Notes under the pieces: generated by a model
The model's input: only the letters and a program-made list of their open reading frames with translations
The model's database searches: none
What the model was told of the DNA's origin: nothing
Source: an uncultured Clostridia bacterium
GTDB taxonomy: Bacteria; Bacillota; Clostridia; TANB77; CAG-508
Length of the DNA stretch: 64,000 nucleotides
Direction of reading: 5' to 3'
Assembly (NCBI GenBank): GCA_947629045.1
Contig: CANRCF010000032.1
Span: 1-64,000, forward strand
Shown: in pieces, positions 10,082-19,116 of the stretch
How positions within the stretch are numbered: position 1 is the stretch's first letter
Layout: each line of letters opens with the position of its first letter
Translations under genes and position numbers: made by a program

Positions 10082-10960
10082 TTGCAACTTTTTAATAATA
10101 TAAATGTTGAAGAAAATATTAAGGTTTATGCTTTTATAGGACCTTCGGGGACAGGAAAGAGCTATCGTGCACAAATGGTAGCAAATGAAAATAATATAAG
10201 TTATATTATAGATGACGGCTTGCTTATTAAAGAAAACGATGTAATATGTGGTACATCAGCAAAAAAAGCACCAACAAAGGTAGAAACTGTAAAGAAAGCT
10301 ATATTTACAAACGAAAAAGATAGAAATGAAATGAAAAAAGCAATAAGAGAATATAAGCCAGAGTCTATACTAATTTTAGGAACATCAGATGGAATGGTAG
10401 ACAAAATAACAGAAAATTTAGGACTTTCAAAACCAGAAAAAAGAATTTATATACAAGATGTAGCAACTGAAACAGAAATGGAAACAGCAAAAAGAATCCG
10501 TACTACACAAGGAAAGCACGTAATACCAGTTCCAACCTTTGAAATAAAAAAAGACTTTTCAGGCTACATATTAGACCCACTTCAAATATTTAAATCAAAA
10601 GGAAATGGAGAAGATCCATATATGAGTGAAAAATCTATAATTCGTCCAACATTCAGCTATTTAGGGAACTTTACTATATCTGATACAGTATTTAGACAAA
10701 TAGCAGAATATCTAGCAAAACGCTCAGATTCTATTTATAGAGTAATGAGAACAAGAGTAGAAAGCAAACCAGAAGGACCAAACATATATATGGAGGTATC
10801 TATAAATTATGGTTATAACATATTAGATGAATTAAGAGAATTTAAAGAAAAGATAAAAAAAGAAATAGAAAAATTAACCACTATGAATGTACAAGAAGTA
10901 ACAATAGTAGCAAAAGAAATTCATATGCAAGAAAACGAGAAAAAAACAAATAACGAGTAA
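10082..10960 (+). CDS. P-loop NTPase with C-terminal Asp23/Gls24-like region
   Basis: Walker A GPSGTGKS; C-terminal YRVMRTRVESKPEGPNIYMEVSINYGYNILDELREFKEKIKKEIEKLTTMNVQEVTIVAKEIH resembles Asp23 (DUF322); TTG start preceded by aaaggagaaaaag. Confidence 0.7.
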   Translation: MQLFNNINVEENIKVYAFIGPSGTGKSYRAQMVANENNISYIIDDGLLIKENDVICGTSAKKAPTKVETVKKAIFTNEKDRNEMKKAIREYKPESILILGTSDGMVDKITENLGLSKPEKRIYIQDVATETEMETAKRIRTTQGKHVIPVPTFEIKKDFSGYILDPLQIFKSKGNGEDPYMSEKSIIRPTFSYLGNFTISDTVFRQIAEYLAKRSDSIYRVMRTRVESKPEGPNIYMEVSINYGYNILDELREFKEKIKKEIEKLTTMNVQEVTIVAKEIHMQENEKKTNNE

Positions 10961-10988
10961 TTTAGAAGATAAATTGGAGGAAAATAAG

Positions 10989-11672
10989 ATGTCATTTATA
11001 GTAGCAATAGATGGACCAGCAGGAACAGGAAAAGGTACAATTACAAAATTAATAGCAAAAGAAATGGGACTTGTAAATATAGACACAGGTGCAATGTACC
11101 GTTCAATAACATTAGAATGTTTAAATAATGGAATTAACTCGGCTCTATCAATAGTTGAAGACAAAGAAAAAATAATCGAAATAGCAAAAAAATGTAAAAT
11201 AGAAATAGAGCATATAGGAGAAGAACAAAAAATAATATTAAATGGTAAAGATGTAAGCAAAGAAATTAGAAGTAGTGAAGTAACAGCACTCGTATCACCA
11301 ATATCTTCAATTCCAGAAGTTAGAGAAATTATGGTTGATTTGCAAAGAAAAATGGCAGAAGAAAAAGACGTAATAATGGAGGGAAGAGATATTACAACTG
11401 TAGTATTTCCAAATGCAAACGTAAAAATCTATCTAGATGCAGATGTAGAGGAAAGAGCCAAAAGAAGATATAAAGAAAATATAGAAAAAGGAATAGAAAC
11501 TACTTATGATGAAGTCTTAAAATCGATAAAAGAAAGAGACGAAAATGATAAAAATAAAAAAGTAGGAGCTTTAAAAATAGCAAAAGATGCTATTATAGTT
11601 GATACTACAAAGCTAAATATTGAACAAGTAAAAGAAGAAGTTAAAAATATTATAACTGAAAAGCTAAAATAA
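10989..11672 (+). CDS. cmk: Cytidylate kinase
   Basis: MSFIVAIDGPAGTGKGTITKLIAKEMGLVNIDTGAMYR...MEGRDITTVVFPNA; ATG 10989 after ggagg. Confidence 0.95.
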   Translation: MSFIVAIDGPAGTGKGTITKLIAKEMGLVNIDTGAMYRSITLECLNNGINSALSIVEDKEKIIEIAKKCKIEIEHIGEEQKIILNGKDVSKEIRSSEVTALVSPISSIPEVREIMVDLQRKMAEEKDVIMEGRDITTVVFPNANVKIYLDADVEERAKRRYKENIEKGIETTYDEVLKSIKERDENDKNKKVGALKIAKDAIIVDTTKLNIEQVKEEVKNIITEKLK

Positions 11673-11711
11673 TTATAAATAAAAATTAAAGTAAATATAA
11701 GCGACGTAAGC

Positions 11712-11813
11712 AATATAGCTTTGACTTGTGCATTAGTTATTTACACAATTTATTCCTTATTTAAAGGAAATGTGAAATACTTAAATAACACAGTACGAAG
11801 CTATATTTTTTTT
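11712..11813 (+). terminator. Branched terminator-like structure downstream of cmk
   Basis: aatatagctt (11712-11721) / aagctatatt (11798-11807) plus gttattta/taaataac (11736-11743/11782-11789), followed by a T run. Confidence 0.6.
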
Positions 11814-11859
11814 ATGTTATAGAAAAGTTTTATTTTGCACTTTTTTATAAAAATTAACG

Positions 11860-11922
11860 TGTCGAAAAACAAGTAAAAAATGTCGAAATTCTATTGATTT
11901 TTTATAACATGTTATATATAAT
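11860..11922 (+). promoter_or_regulatory. Putative capsule-operon promoter with two tandem Spo0A-box-like motifs
   Basis: TGTCGAAA at 11860-11867 and 11881-11888; TTGATT (11894-11899)-17 bp-TATAAT (11917-11922). Confidence 0.55.
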
Positions 11923-11975
11923 ATTGAAGAGTTATTTTAATATAAAAAGATAATTAAAAGTGGGTGTTAACTATA

Positions 11976-13847
11976 ATGAAAAAAATAAGAGCATGGGGGA
12001 AAATTACAAAGTTAATACTAGGAATTATAGATATTTGTGTTATTATAATTGCATATTGTTTAACACAAATATTTCTTAATGATAATTACCTAGCACTTTA
12101 CCAATGGCCAATAAAAGAAATTATCAATTCAATCATAATTTCTGTTGTAATTTATCAATTATTTTTACATTTATTTGATTTATATAGAACTATAACTAGT
12201 TTTGAAAGTGTAAAGGAATATTTTTGCTATGCACTAGCTTGTATGGTATCTTGTAATATTGTAGCTATGCTATCAATTGTACTAAACTTAGATGTTTTAT
12301 CTGCAAAAGAGCATTTACTAGCTGGAATATTCACTGCGATAGGCCTTATACTATATAGAGTAATATTACGTTTCTTTATGACTACAAAAATCACTTTAAA
12401 TGCTAACCATGAAAGAAAAAATCTACTTATAATAGGTGCAGGAGAAGCGGGAGCAAATGTAGTAAAAAGTATTAAAACAAGCCTTATGGATACATATAAT
12501 ATTGTTGGAATTATTGACGATAATAACCAAAAATTAAACTGCAAAATGAGCGGTGTTAAAATAATAGGTGATAGAACTCAAATCCAAAAAATATGTAAGG
12601 AGAGAAGAGTTGATGTGATATTCTTTGCAATATCTAATATATCAGCAAAAGATAGAAAAGAAATATTATCAATTTGCCAAGAAACAGGTGTTAAACTTAG
12701 AATACTTCCAGGCATTCAAGACATAATTACTGAAAAAAATATTATGCAAAGTTTAAGAGATGTTCAAATAGAAGATGTTTTAGGCAGAGAATCTATTGTA
12801 TTAGATAACAATAACATTAAAGACCTTATAAAAGATAATGTAATTATGATAACTGGTGCAGGAGGTTCAATAGGCTCTGAATTATGTAGGCAAATAGCTA
12901 AGTTCGAACCAAAAGAAATGGTACTAGTAGATATATATGAAAACAATTTATATGATATTGAAATAGAATTAAAATCACAATATAAAAATATTAAAATAGA
13001 TGCAGTTATAGCCAGTGTTAGAGACAAAAAGAGAATGGAAAATGTATTTGAAACATATAAGCCATATCTTGTATTCCATGCAGCAGCACATAAACATGTG
13101 CCATTAATGGAATATAGCCCACTAGAAGCAATTAAAAACAATGTTTTTGGAACATATAATGTAGTAAACTGTGCAGATAAATATAATGTAAAAAGATTTA
13201 TATTAATTTCAACAGACAAAGCAGTTAACCCAACAAATATAATGGGTGCAACAAAAAGACTATGTGAAATGATTATACAAGCCAAAGACAAAGTAAGTAA
13301 AACAGAATATGTAGCAGTAAGATTTGGAAATGTTTTAGGAAGTAATGGTTCAGTAGTGCCACTATTTAAAAAGCAAATTGCAAATGGTGGACCTGTTACA
13401 GTAACACATAAAGATATTACAAGATTTTTCATGACAATTCCAGAAGCAGTAGGATTAATTCTTCAAGCCACTACTTATGCAGAAGGTGGAGAAATATTTG
13501 TACTAGATATGGGAGAGCCTGTAAAAATATATGATTTAGCAGTCAGCTTAATCAAATTATCAGGTATGCAACCAAATGTAGATATTCCAATAGAAATTAC
13601 AGGATTGAGACCCGGCGAAAAACTATATGAAGAGATATTAATGTCAGAAGAAGGACTAACCACTACAAAGCATGACAAAATATTTATAACAAAACCATCT
13701 AATATTAATATGGAAAAAATACAAGATAAGTTAGAAGCTTTACAAGTATTGATAGATAACGAAAATACACCTATAAGCGAAATAAAGAGTAACTTAAAAA
13801 AAGTAGTTCCAACTTATCATGAGGAAAAACATGAAGAGAAGGGGTAG
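11976..13847 (+). CDS. Membrane nucleoside-diphosphate-sugar 4,6-dehydratase (FlaA1/CapD/PglF-like)
   Basis: N-terminal TM bundle, first Rossmann region LLIIGAGEAGANVVKS, SDR domain MITGAGGSIGSELCRQIAKFEP, HAAAHKHVPLMEYSPLEAIKNNVFGT. Confidence 0.92.
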   Translation: MKKIRAWGKITKLILGIIDICVIIIAYCLTQIFLNDNYLALYQWPIKEIINSIIISVVIYQLFLHLFDLYRTITSFESVKEYFCYALACMVSCNIVAMLSIVLNLDVLSAKEHLLAGIFTAIGLILYRVILRFFMTTKITLNANHERKNLLIIGAGEAGANVVKSIKTSLMDTYNIVGIIDDNNQKLNCKMSGVKIIGDRTQIQKICKERRVDVIFFAISNISAKDRKEILSICQETGVKLRILPGIQDIITEKNIMQSLRDVQIEDVLGRESIVLDNNNIKDLIKDNVIMITGAGGSIGSELCRQIAKFEPKEMVLVDIYENNLYDIEIELKSQYKNIKIDAVIASVRDKKRMENVFETYKPYLVFHAAAHKHVPLMEYSPLEAIKNNVFGTYNVVNCADKYNVKRFILISTDKAVNPTNIMGATKRLCEMIIQAKDKVSKTEYVAVRFGNVLGSNGSVVPLFKKQIANGGPVTVTHKDITRFFMTIPEAVGLILQATTYAEGGEIFVLDMGEPVKIYDLAVSLIKLSGMQPNVDIPIEITGLRPGEKLYEEILMSEEGLTTTKHDKIFITKPSNINMEKIQDKLEALQVLIDNENTPISEIKSNLKKVVPTYHEEKHEEKG

Positions 13848-13855
13848 TAGTAAAT

Positions 13856-15055
13856 ATGAATATACCATTTTCACCACCAGATATTGGAGAAGAAGAAATA
13901 AAAGAAGTTATAGATGCACTACAATCTGGGTGGATTACAACGGGACCAAAAACAAAGGAATTTGAAAAAGAAATTGCAAATTTATGCCATACTGAAAAAG
14001 CAGTTTGTTTAAATTCTGCTACATCTGCCTTAGAGCTTACTCTTAGATTGTTAGGAATAGGCGAAGGTGATGAAGTAATTACTTCTAGTTATACCTATAC
14101 TGCATCAGCTAGCCCAATTGCACATGTAGGAGCAAAAATTGTTTTGATAGATACAAAAAAAGATTCTATAGAAATGAATTATGATATGCTAGAAGAAGCA
14201 ATTACGGAAAATACAAAAGCAATTATACCAGTAGATATAGCAGGAATATTGTGTGATTATAATAAAATATTTGAAATAGTAGAAAGAAAGAAAAATCTAT
14301 TTACTGCCAAAAGTGAAATTCAAAAATTATATAATAGACCAATAGTCATTGCAGATTCAGCTCATGGATTAGGAGCTAAACAAAATGAAAAAATGTCAGG
14401 CGAACTTGCAGATTTTACTACCTTTTCTTTTCATGCAGTTAAAAATTTAACAACAGCAGAAGGTGGAGCAGTTACATGGAAAAATGTAGTAGGTTTAGAT
14501 AATGAAACGGTTTACAAGCAATATCAATTATTATCATTACATGGTCAGACAAAAGATGCATTAAATAAAAATAAATTAGGAGCATGGGAATATGATATTG
14601 TAGCACCATATTATAAATGTAATATGACAGATATACAAGCAGGAATTGGATTAGCTCAAATGAGAAGATATCCTAAACTTTTACAAAGAAGACAAGAAAT
14701 CATTACAAAATATAATGAAGCATTTAAGAACTTACCAGTATTAACATTAAATCATAAAGATAGCAATCATACTTCATCAGGACATTTATACTTAGTAAGA
14801 ATAAACGGAATAAATGAACAAAAAAGAAATGAAATTATTATAAAAATGGCAGAAGAAGGAATTGCTTGTAATGTACATTATAAGCCATTACCACTTCTTA
14901 CAGCATACAAAAATATGGGTTTTGATATAAAGGATTATCCAGTAGCATATAGCTTTTACGAAAATGAAATAACATTACCTTTATACAGCAAACTTACAGA
15001 TGAAGAAGTAGATTATATTATAGAGAAATTTATTAAAATAATAGAACAAATATAA
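13856..15055 (+). CDS. DegT/DnrJ/EryC1-family sugar aminotransferase (PglE-like)
   Basis: MNIPFSPPDIGEEEIKEVIDALQSGWITTGPKTKEFE; FSFHAVKNLTTAEGGAV PLP-lysine motif. Confidence 0.93.
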   Translation: MNIPFSPPDIGEEEIKEVIDALQSGWITTGPKTKEFEKEIANLCHTEKAVCLNSATSALELTLRLLGIGEGDEVITSSYTYTASASPIAHVGAKIVLIDTKKDSIEMNYDMLEEAITENTKAIIPVDIAGILCDYNKIFEIVERKKNLFTAKSEIQKLYNRPIVIADSAHGLGAKQNEKMSGELADFTTFSFHAVKNLTTAEGGAVTWKNVVGLDNETVYKQYQLLSLHGQTKDALNKNKLGAWEYDIVAPYYKCNMTDIQAGIGLAQMRRYPKLLQRRQEIITKYNEAFKNLPVLTLNHKDSNHTSSGHLYLVRINGINEQKRNEIIIKMAEEGIACNVHYKPLPLLTAYKNMGFDIKDYPVAYSFYENEITLPLYSKLTDEEVDYIIEKFIKIIEQI

Positions 15056-15131
15056 AGTCAAGATAAGATAAAATAAAATATAATATAAACGAATTTTAAA
15101 CATAAATAAAAATAGTAAGGAGAGTACAGAT

Positions 15132-15833
15132 ATGCTTTTGAAAAAATGGGAAGACATACCAGACAATTTAAAAAATTCATCTGTAAAAGAATATTATGAT
15201 ATTCTCTCACACAAAAAAATACAACTAATATTAAAAAGAATAGTAGACATTATTATATCTTTTATTCTATTAGTTATATTATCTCCGATTATGCTTATAA
15301 TTGCTTTATTAATAAAAATAGATTCTAGAGGACCAGTATTTTATAGACAGGAAAGAATAACAACATATGGACAGAAATTTAAAATATTCAAATTTAGAAC
15401 AATGGTACAAGATGCAGATAAGCTGGGAAGTTTAGTTACTATAGGCAAAGATCCAAGAATAACTAGAGTTGGAAGCAAAATAAGAAAATATAGGATTGAT
15501 GAAGTTCCACAACTTATAAATATTTTGATAGGTCAAATGTCTTTTGTAGGAACAAGACCAGAGGTTGAAAAATATGTTGAGAAATATAATGATGAAATGA
15601 AAGCCACCCTTTTAATGCCAGCAGGTGTGACGTCAAAAGCTAGCATTGAATACAGAAATGAAGACGAAATAATTAATACATTTCTTAATGAAGGGGAAAC
15701 AACAGATGACATTTATATAAATAAAGTACTACCTGAAAAAATGAAATGGAACTTAAAATATATTAAAGAATTTAATGTATTTAAAGATATAAAAATTATG
15801 ATAGATACCATTTATAAAGTTTATAACAAATAA
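15132..15833 (+). CDS. Undecaprenyl-phosphate sugar-1-phosphate transferase (PglC/WbaP-like)
   Basis: KRIVDIIISFILLVILSPIMLIIALLIKIDSRGPVFYRQERITTYGQKFKIFKFRTM; RIDEVPQLINIL. Confidence 0.94.
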   Translation: MLLKKWEDIPDNLKNSSVKEYYDILSHKKIQLILKRIVDIIISFILLVILSPIMLIIALLIKIDSRGPVFYRQERITTYGQKFKIFKFRTMVQDADKLGSLVTIGKDPRITRVGSKIRKYRIDEVPQLINILIGQMSFVGTRPEVEKYVEKYNDEMKATLLMPAGVTSKASIEYRNEDEIINTFLNEGETTDDIYINKVLPEKMKWNLKYIKEFNVFKDIKIMIDTIYKVYNK

Positions 15834-15853
15834 GAAAGGATTGATAATCTAGG

Positions 15854-17749
15854 ATGCAAAATGAAGAAGAATTAAAAACAGTATCAATTGTTATACCAAT
15901 TTTGAATGAAGAATATTATGTAGAAAAATTATTAAAATCTATTTTAGATCAAGATTATAACATGGATATAGTAGAAATCTTATTTGTTGATGGAAACTCC
16001 ACAGATAATACTGTAAAACTAATAGAAGAAAATTTGAAAGATAAAAATATTAACTATAGAATTTTGTACAATCCAGAAAAAATTACTCCAAAATCTGTTA
16101 ATTTAGGAATTAAAAATGCTAAAAATGATATCATTATTAGACTAGATGCTCATACTGAATACCCTAGTAACTATATTACAAAATGTGTATATTATTTAAA
16201 TAAAACAAAAGCAGATAATGTTGGTTGTTTATCTTATGCAAAATCTGAAGGAATTGTTGGCAATGCAATTTGTGAAGTGATTTCTTCTAAATTCGGAGTA
16301 GGAAATTCAAAATTTAGAACTAATGCTCAAAGTGGATATGTAGATACAGTTCCATATGGCACATTTAGACGTTCTCTATTTGAAAAAATAGGATATTTTA
16401 ATGAGGAGCTAATAAGAAGTGAAGATAATGAAATTAACTATAGAATTATAAAAAATGGTGGAAAAGTATATTTGTTTAATGATATAGGCTCAATATATCA
16501 TCCAAGAAATACAATTAAAGAATTATTAAAGATGGCATTTAATAATGGAAAATGGAGTACATATACAAGTTACTTTTTACCGGGAACTATGAAACTGAGA
16601 CATTTAGTACCATTTTTCTTTGTTATATCATTAATAGTAGGATTGATAGTTAGCATATGCAAAGTAACAATACTTACAATAGTATTTTTATTAGAAATTG
16701 CTTTATACATATTATTAGATTTAATTTTTAGTTTTAAAAATATTAAAAAGGGATTTGTACATTGTTTATTGTGCTTTATAATATATCCATTATTTCATAT
16801 ATCATATGGAATAGGATCAATAAGTGGTTTGTTTATGATAATAAAGAAGCAATATAGCAAAAGAAAAAAAATTAAAAACTTGCAAAATACTATATATGAA
16901 TATGATGAGAAAAGTTTAAGAGATTTACAATTAAAAAGTTTAGAAATATTTAGATATTTGAAAAAGTTTTGTGAAGATAACAATTTAATGATATATTTCG
17001 CTGGAGGATGTTGCATAGGAACGATTCGTCATAAAGGTTTTATTCCTTGGGACGATGATATAGATATATATATGCCAAGAGAGTCTTATAATAAATTACA
17101 AGAAATATGGAAAGAAAAAGCAGATATAGATAGATATGAGTGCGTCATACCATCTGAAAATAATTATACTAGAAATATTTTTATAACTATTAATGACAAT
17201 AATACAACTTTTATAAAAACACATCAAGTAGATTTAGATATTAATCATGGAATTGTAATTGACATATTGCCATTAGATGGGTGTCCAACTAAAAGAATGC
17301 AAAGATTAATGCAAAAATTTTGGACATTAATATATTCGTTATATTGTGCACAAATGATACCAAGAAACCATGGTATATTAGTTAATTTTATAGCTAGAGT
17401 AATGTTATTTTTAGTACCGATTAAAAAAATTAGGTGGAAAATTGTTAGATTAGCTGAAAGAAAAATGACAAAATATAAAATAAGTGAATGTGATTATGTT
17501 ACTGATTTGTGTTCTGGCCCAAAGTATATGCAAAATGAATACAAAAAAGAATGGTTTGAAACTGCTATATATAAAGAATTTGAAGGTGAAAAAATGCCAA
17601 TTCCTATTGGTTATGACAGCTATTTAAAAATGGCTTTTGGGGATTATATGAAACTACCACCACCAGAAAAACGAAAACCAGAACATAATGTAGTATATTG
17701 TGATTTAAATAAAAGTTATAAATATTATAAAGGGAAATATTATTGTTGA
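15854..17749 (+). CDS. GT2 glycosyltransferase-LicD fusion protein
   Basis: N-term TVSIVIPILNEEYYVEKLLKSILDQDYNMDIVEILFVDGNSTDNT (GT2); C-term YFAGGCCIGTIRHKGFIPWDDDIDIYMPRESY (LicD). Confidence 0.9.
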   Translation: MQNEEELKTVSIVIPILNEEYYVEKLLKSILDQDYNMDIVEILFVDGNSTDNTVKLIEENLKDKNINYRILYNPEKITPKSVNLGIKNAKNDIIIRLDAHTEYPSNYITKCVYYLNKTKADNVGCLSYAKSEGIVGNAICEVISSKFGVGNSKFRTNAQSGYVDTVPYGTFRRSLFEKIGYFNEELIRSEDNEINYRIIKNGGKVYLFNDIGSIYHPRNTIKELLKMAFNNGKWSTYTSYFLPGTMKLRHLVPFFFVISLIVGLIVSICKVTILTIVFLLEIALYILLDLIFSFKNIKKGFVHCLLCFIIYPLFHISYGIGSISGLFMIIKKQYSKRKKIKNLQNTIYEYDEKSLRDLQLKSLEIFRYLKKFCEDNNLMIYFAGGCCIGTIRHKGFIPWDDDIDIYMPRESYNKLQEIWKEKADIDRYECVIPSENNYTRNIFITINDNNTTFIKTHQVDLDINHGIVIDILPLDGCPTKRMQRLMQKFWTLIYSLYCAQMIPRNHGILVNFIARVMLFLVPIKKIRWKIVRLAERKMTKYKISECDYVTDLCSGPKYMQNEYKKEWFETAIYKEFEGEKMPIPIGYDSYLKMAFGDYMKLPPPEKRKPEHNVVYCDLNKSYKYYKGKYYC

Positions 17750-17838
17750 AAATTATAAAAATACAAAAAACAACAAAGATTATAAAAATAATTCAAAATT
17801 ATATTAAAATTGTTCATAGAATTGTTTAGGAGAAACAG

Positions 17839-19107
17839 ATGAATGATAGAAAAATATTAATAATAAGCCATAATCCGATAAATCAATTTGACAATATGGG
17901 TAAGACAATAGGAAATATTTTTATTAAATTCAAACCGAATGAATTATGCCAGTTATATTTTAAAGATCAAGATATCTATTCAAAAAATTGTGAAGAATTT
18001 TTTTGCATTGATGATATATCTATGTGTAAATCAATTATAAACAGAAGATATAAAACTGGAAGAGAAATGAAAAATGAAAGAGTAGTGAACCAGATGAACC
18101 ATATTCAAACTAATATATTTGAATATGGTAGAAAAAGGAATGGACTGATTTATTTATTAAGAGATTTTTTATGGAAAATTGGAAAATGGAAGACAAACGA
18201 ATTGAAATCCTGGATAGAAGAAAAAAATATAACTTCCATTTTTTTAGTAGCAGGAGATTATATATTTCCTTTAAATATTGCGTTAAAAATATCAAAAAAG
18301 TATAATATTCCTTTATTTGTATATTTCGTAGATGAATTTTACAGAAAAGAAATTGGAAAACAAACATTACTGGCAAAATTGCACAAATTATTGTATAGAA
18401 AAAAGTTTAAACAAATAATTAATTATTCAACTAAATATTTTTGCATTAGTGAAGCGATGAAAGACTTTTATAGTACGCAGTTTGAAAAAGAAGGCGAGAT
18501 TTTAATGAATACAACAGATATTATTAATAATGGTTGTGTAAGAGAGGAAAAGCATGAGAAATTAATAATATCATATATTGGAAATCTTGGATATGATAGA
18601 TGGAAAAATATAATAGATTTTGCTAATACGATTTGTGAACAAGGATTAACAGATAAAGTGGATTTTAATATATATACAGGTGAAAAGAATGAAAAAGTTT
18701 TAGAACACTTAAAGGCAACTAAAGGTTTAAATTTTATTGGAAAAATTGGTTCAGAAAAAGTAAAAGAAGTAATACATAATTCAGATATATTATTACATGT
18801 TGAAAATTTTAACAAATTAAACATGGATAAAATAAAGTATTCTATATCAACTAAAATACCGGATTCTTTAGCAAGTGGAAAATTGCTAATGTTATATGGA
18901 CCTTCTGTTGTAGAGTCCATTAATTATGTTATGAGAAATAATGCAGGAATAGTTGTAAATAATAAAACTGAAATAGGAGAAGTTTTGAACAAAGTATTGA
19001 AAAATGAAATAAATATAGATGATATATTAAAAAATGCACAAAAATTAGTGGAGAAAAATCATAGAAATAGTAGTATATATGATAAGTTAAATAGATGTCT
19101 ATTGTGA
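17839..19107 (+). CDS. Glycosyltransferase (GT4/GT-B-like)
   Basis: GT-B-like C-terminal half (ISYIGNLGYDRWKNIIDFANTI...LNFIGKIGSEKVKEVIHNSDILLHVE...STKIPDSLASGKLLMLYG). Confidence 0.7.
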   Translation: MNDRKILIISHNPINQFDNMGKTIGNIFIKFKPNELCQLYFKDQDIYSKNCEEFFCIDDISMCKSIINRRYKTGREMKNERVVNQMNHIQTNIFEYGRKRNGLIYLLRDFLWKIGKWKTNELKSWIEEKNITSIFLVAGDYIFPLNIALKISKKYNIPLFVYFVDEFYRKEIGKQTLLAKLHKLLYRKKFKQIINYSTKYFCISEAMKDFYSTQFEKEGEILMNTTDIINNGCVREEKHEKLIISYIGNLGYDRWKNIIDFANTICEQGLTDKVDFNIYTGEKNEKVLEHLKATKGLNFIGKIGSEKVKEVIHNSDILLHVENFNKLNMDKIKYSISTKIPDSLASGKLLMLYGPSVVESINYVMRNNAGIVVNNKTEIGEVLNKVLKNEINIDDILKNAQKLVEKNHRNSSIYDKLNRCLL

Positions 19108-19116
19108 GGAGATATA

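Noticed and set aside
12764-13432. 222-aa minus-strand ORF antisense to the FlaA1/CapD-like gene
   Set aside because: Low-complexity hydrophobic translation of an AT-rich antisense strand; the plus-strand gene is unambiguous. The same reasoning was applied to other antisense ORFs in the track (for example 1086-1418, 18468-18920, 55593-56003).
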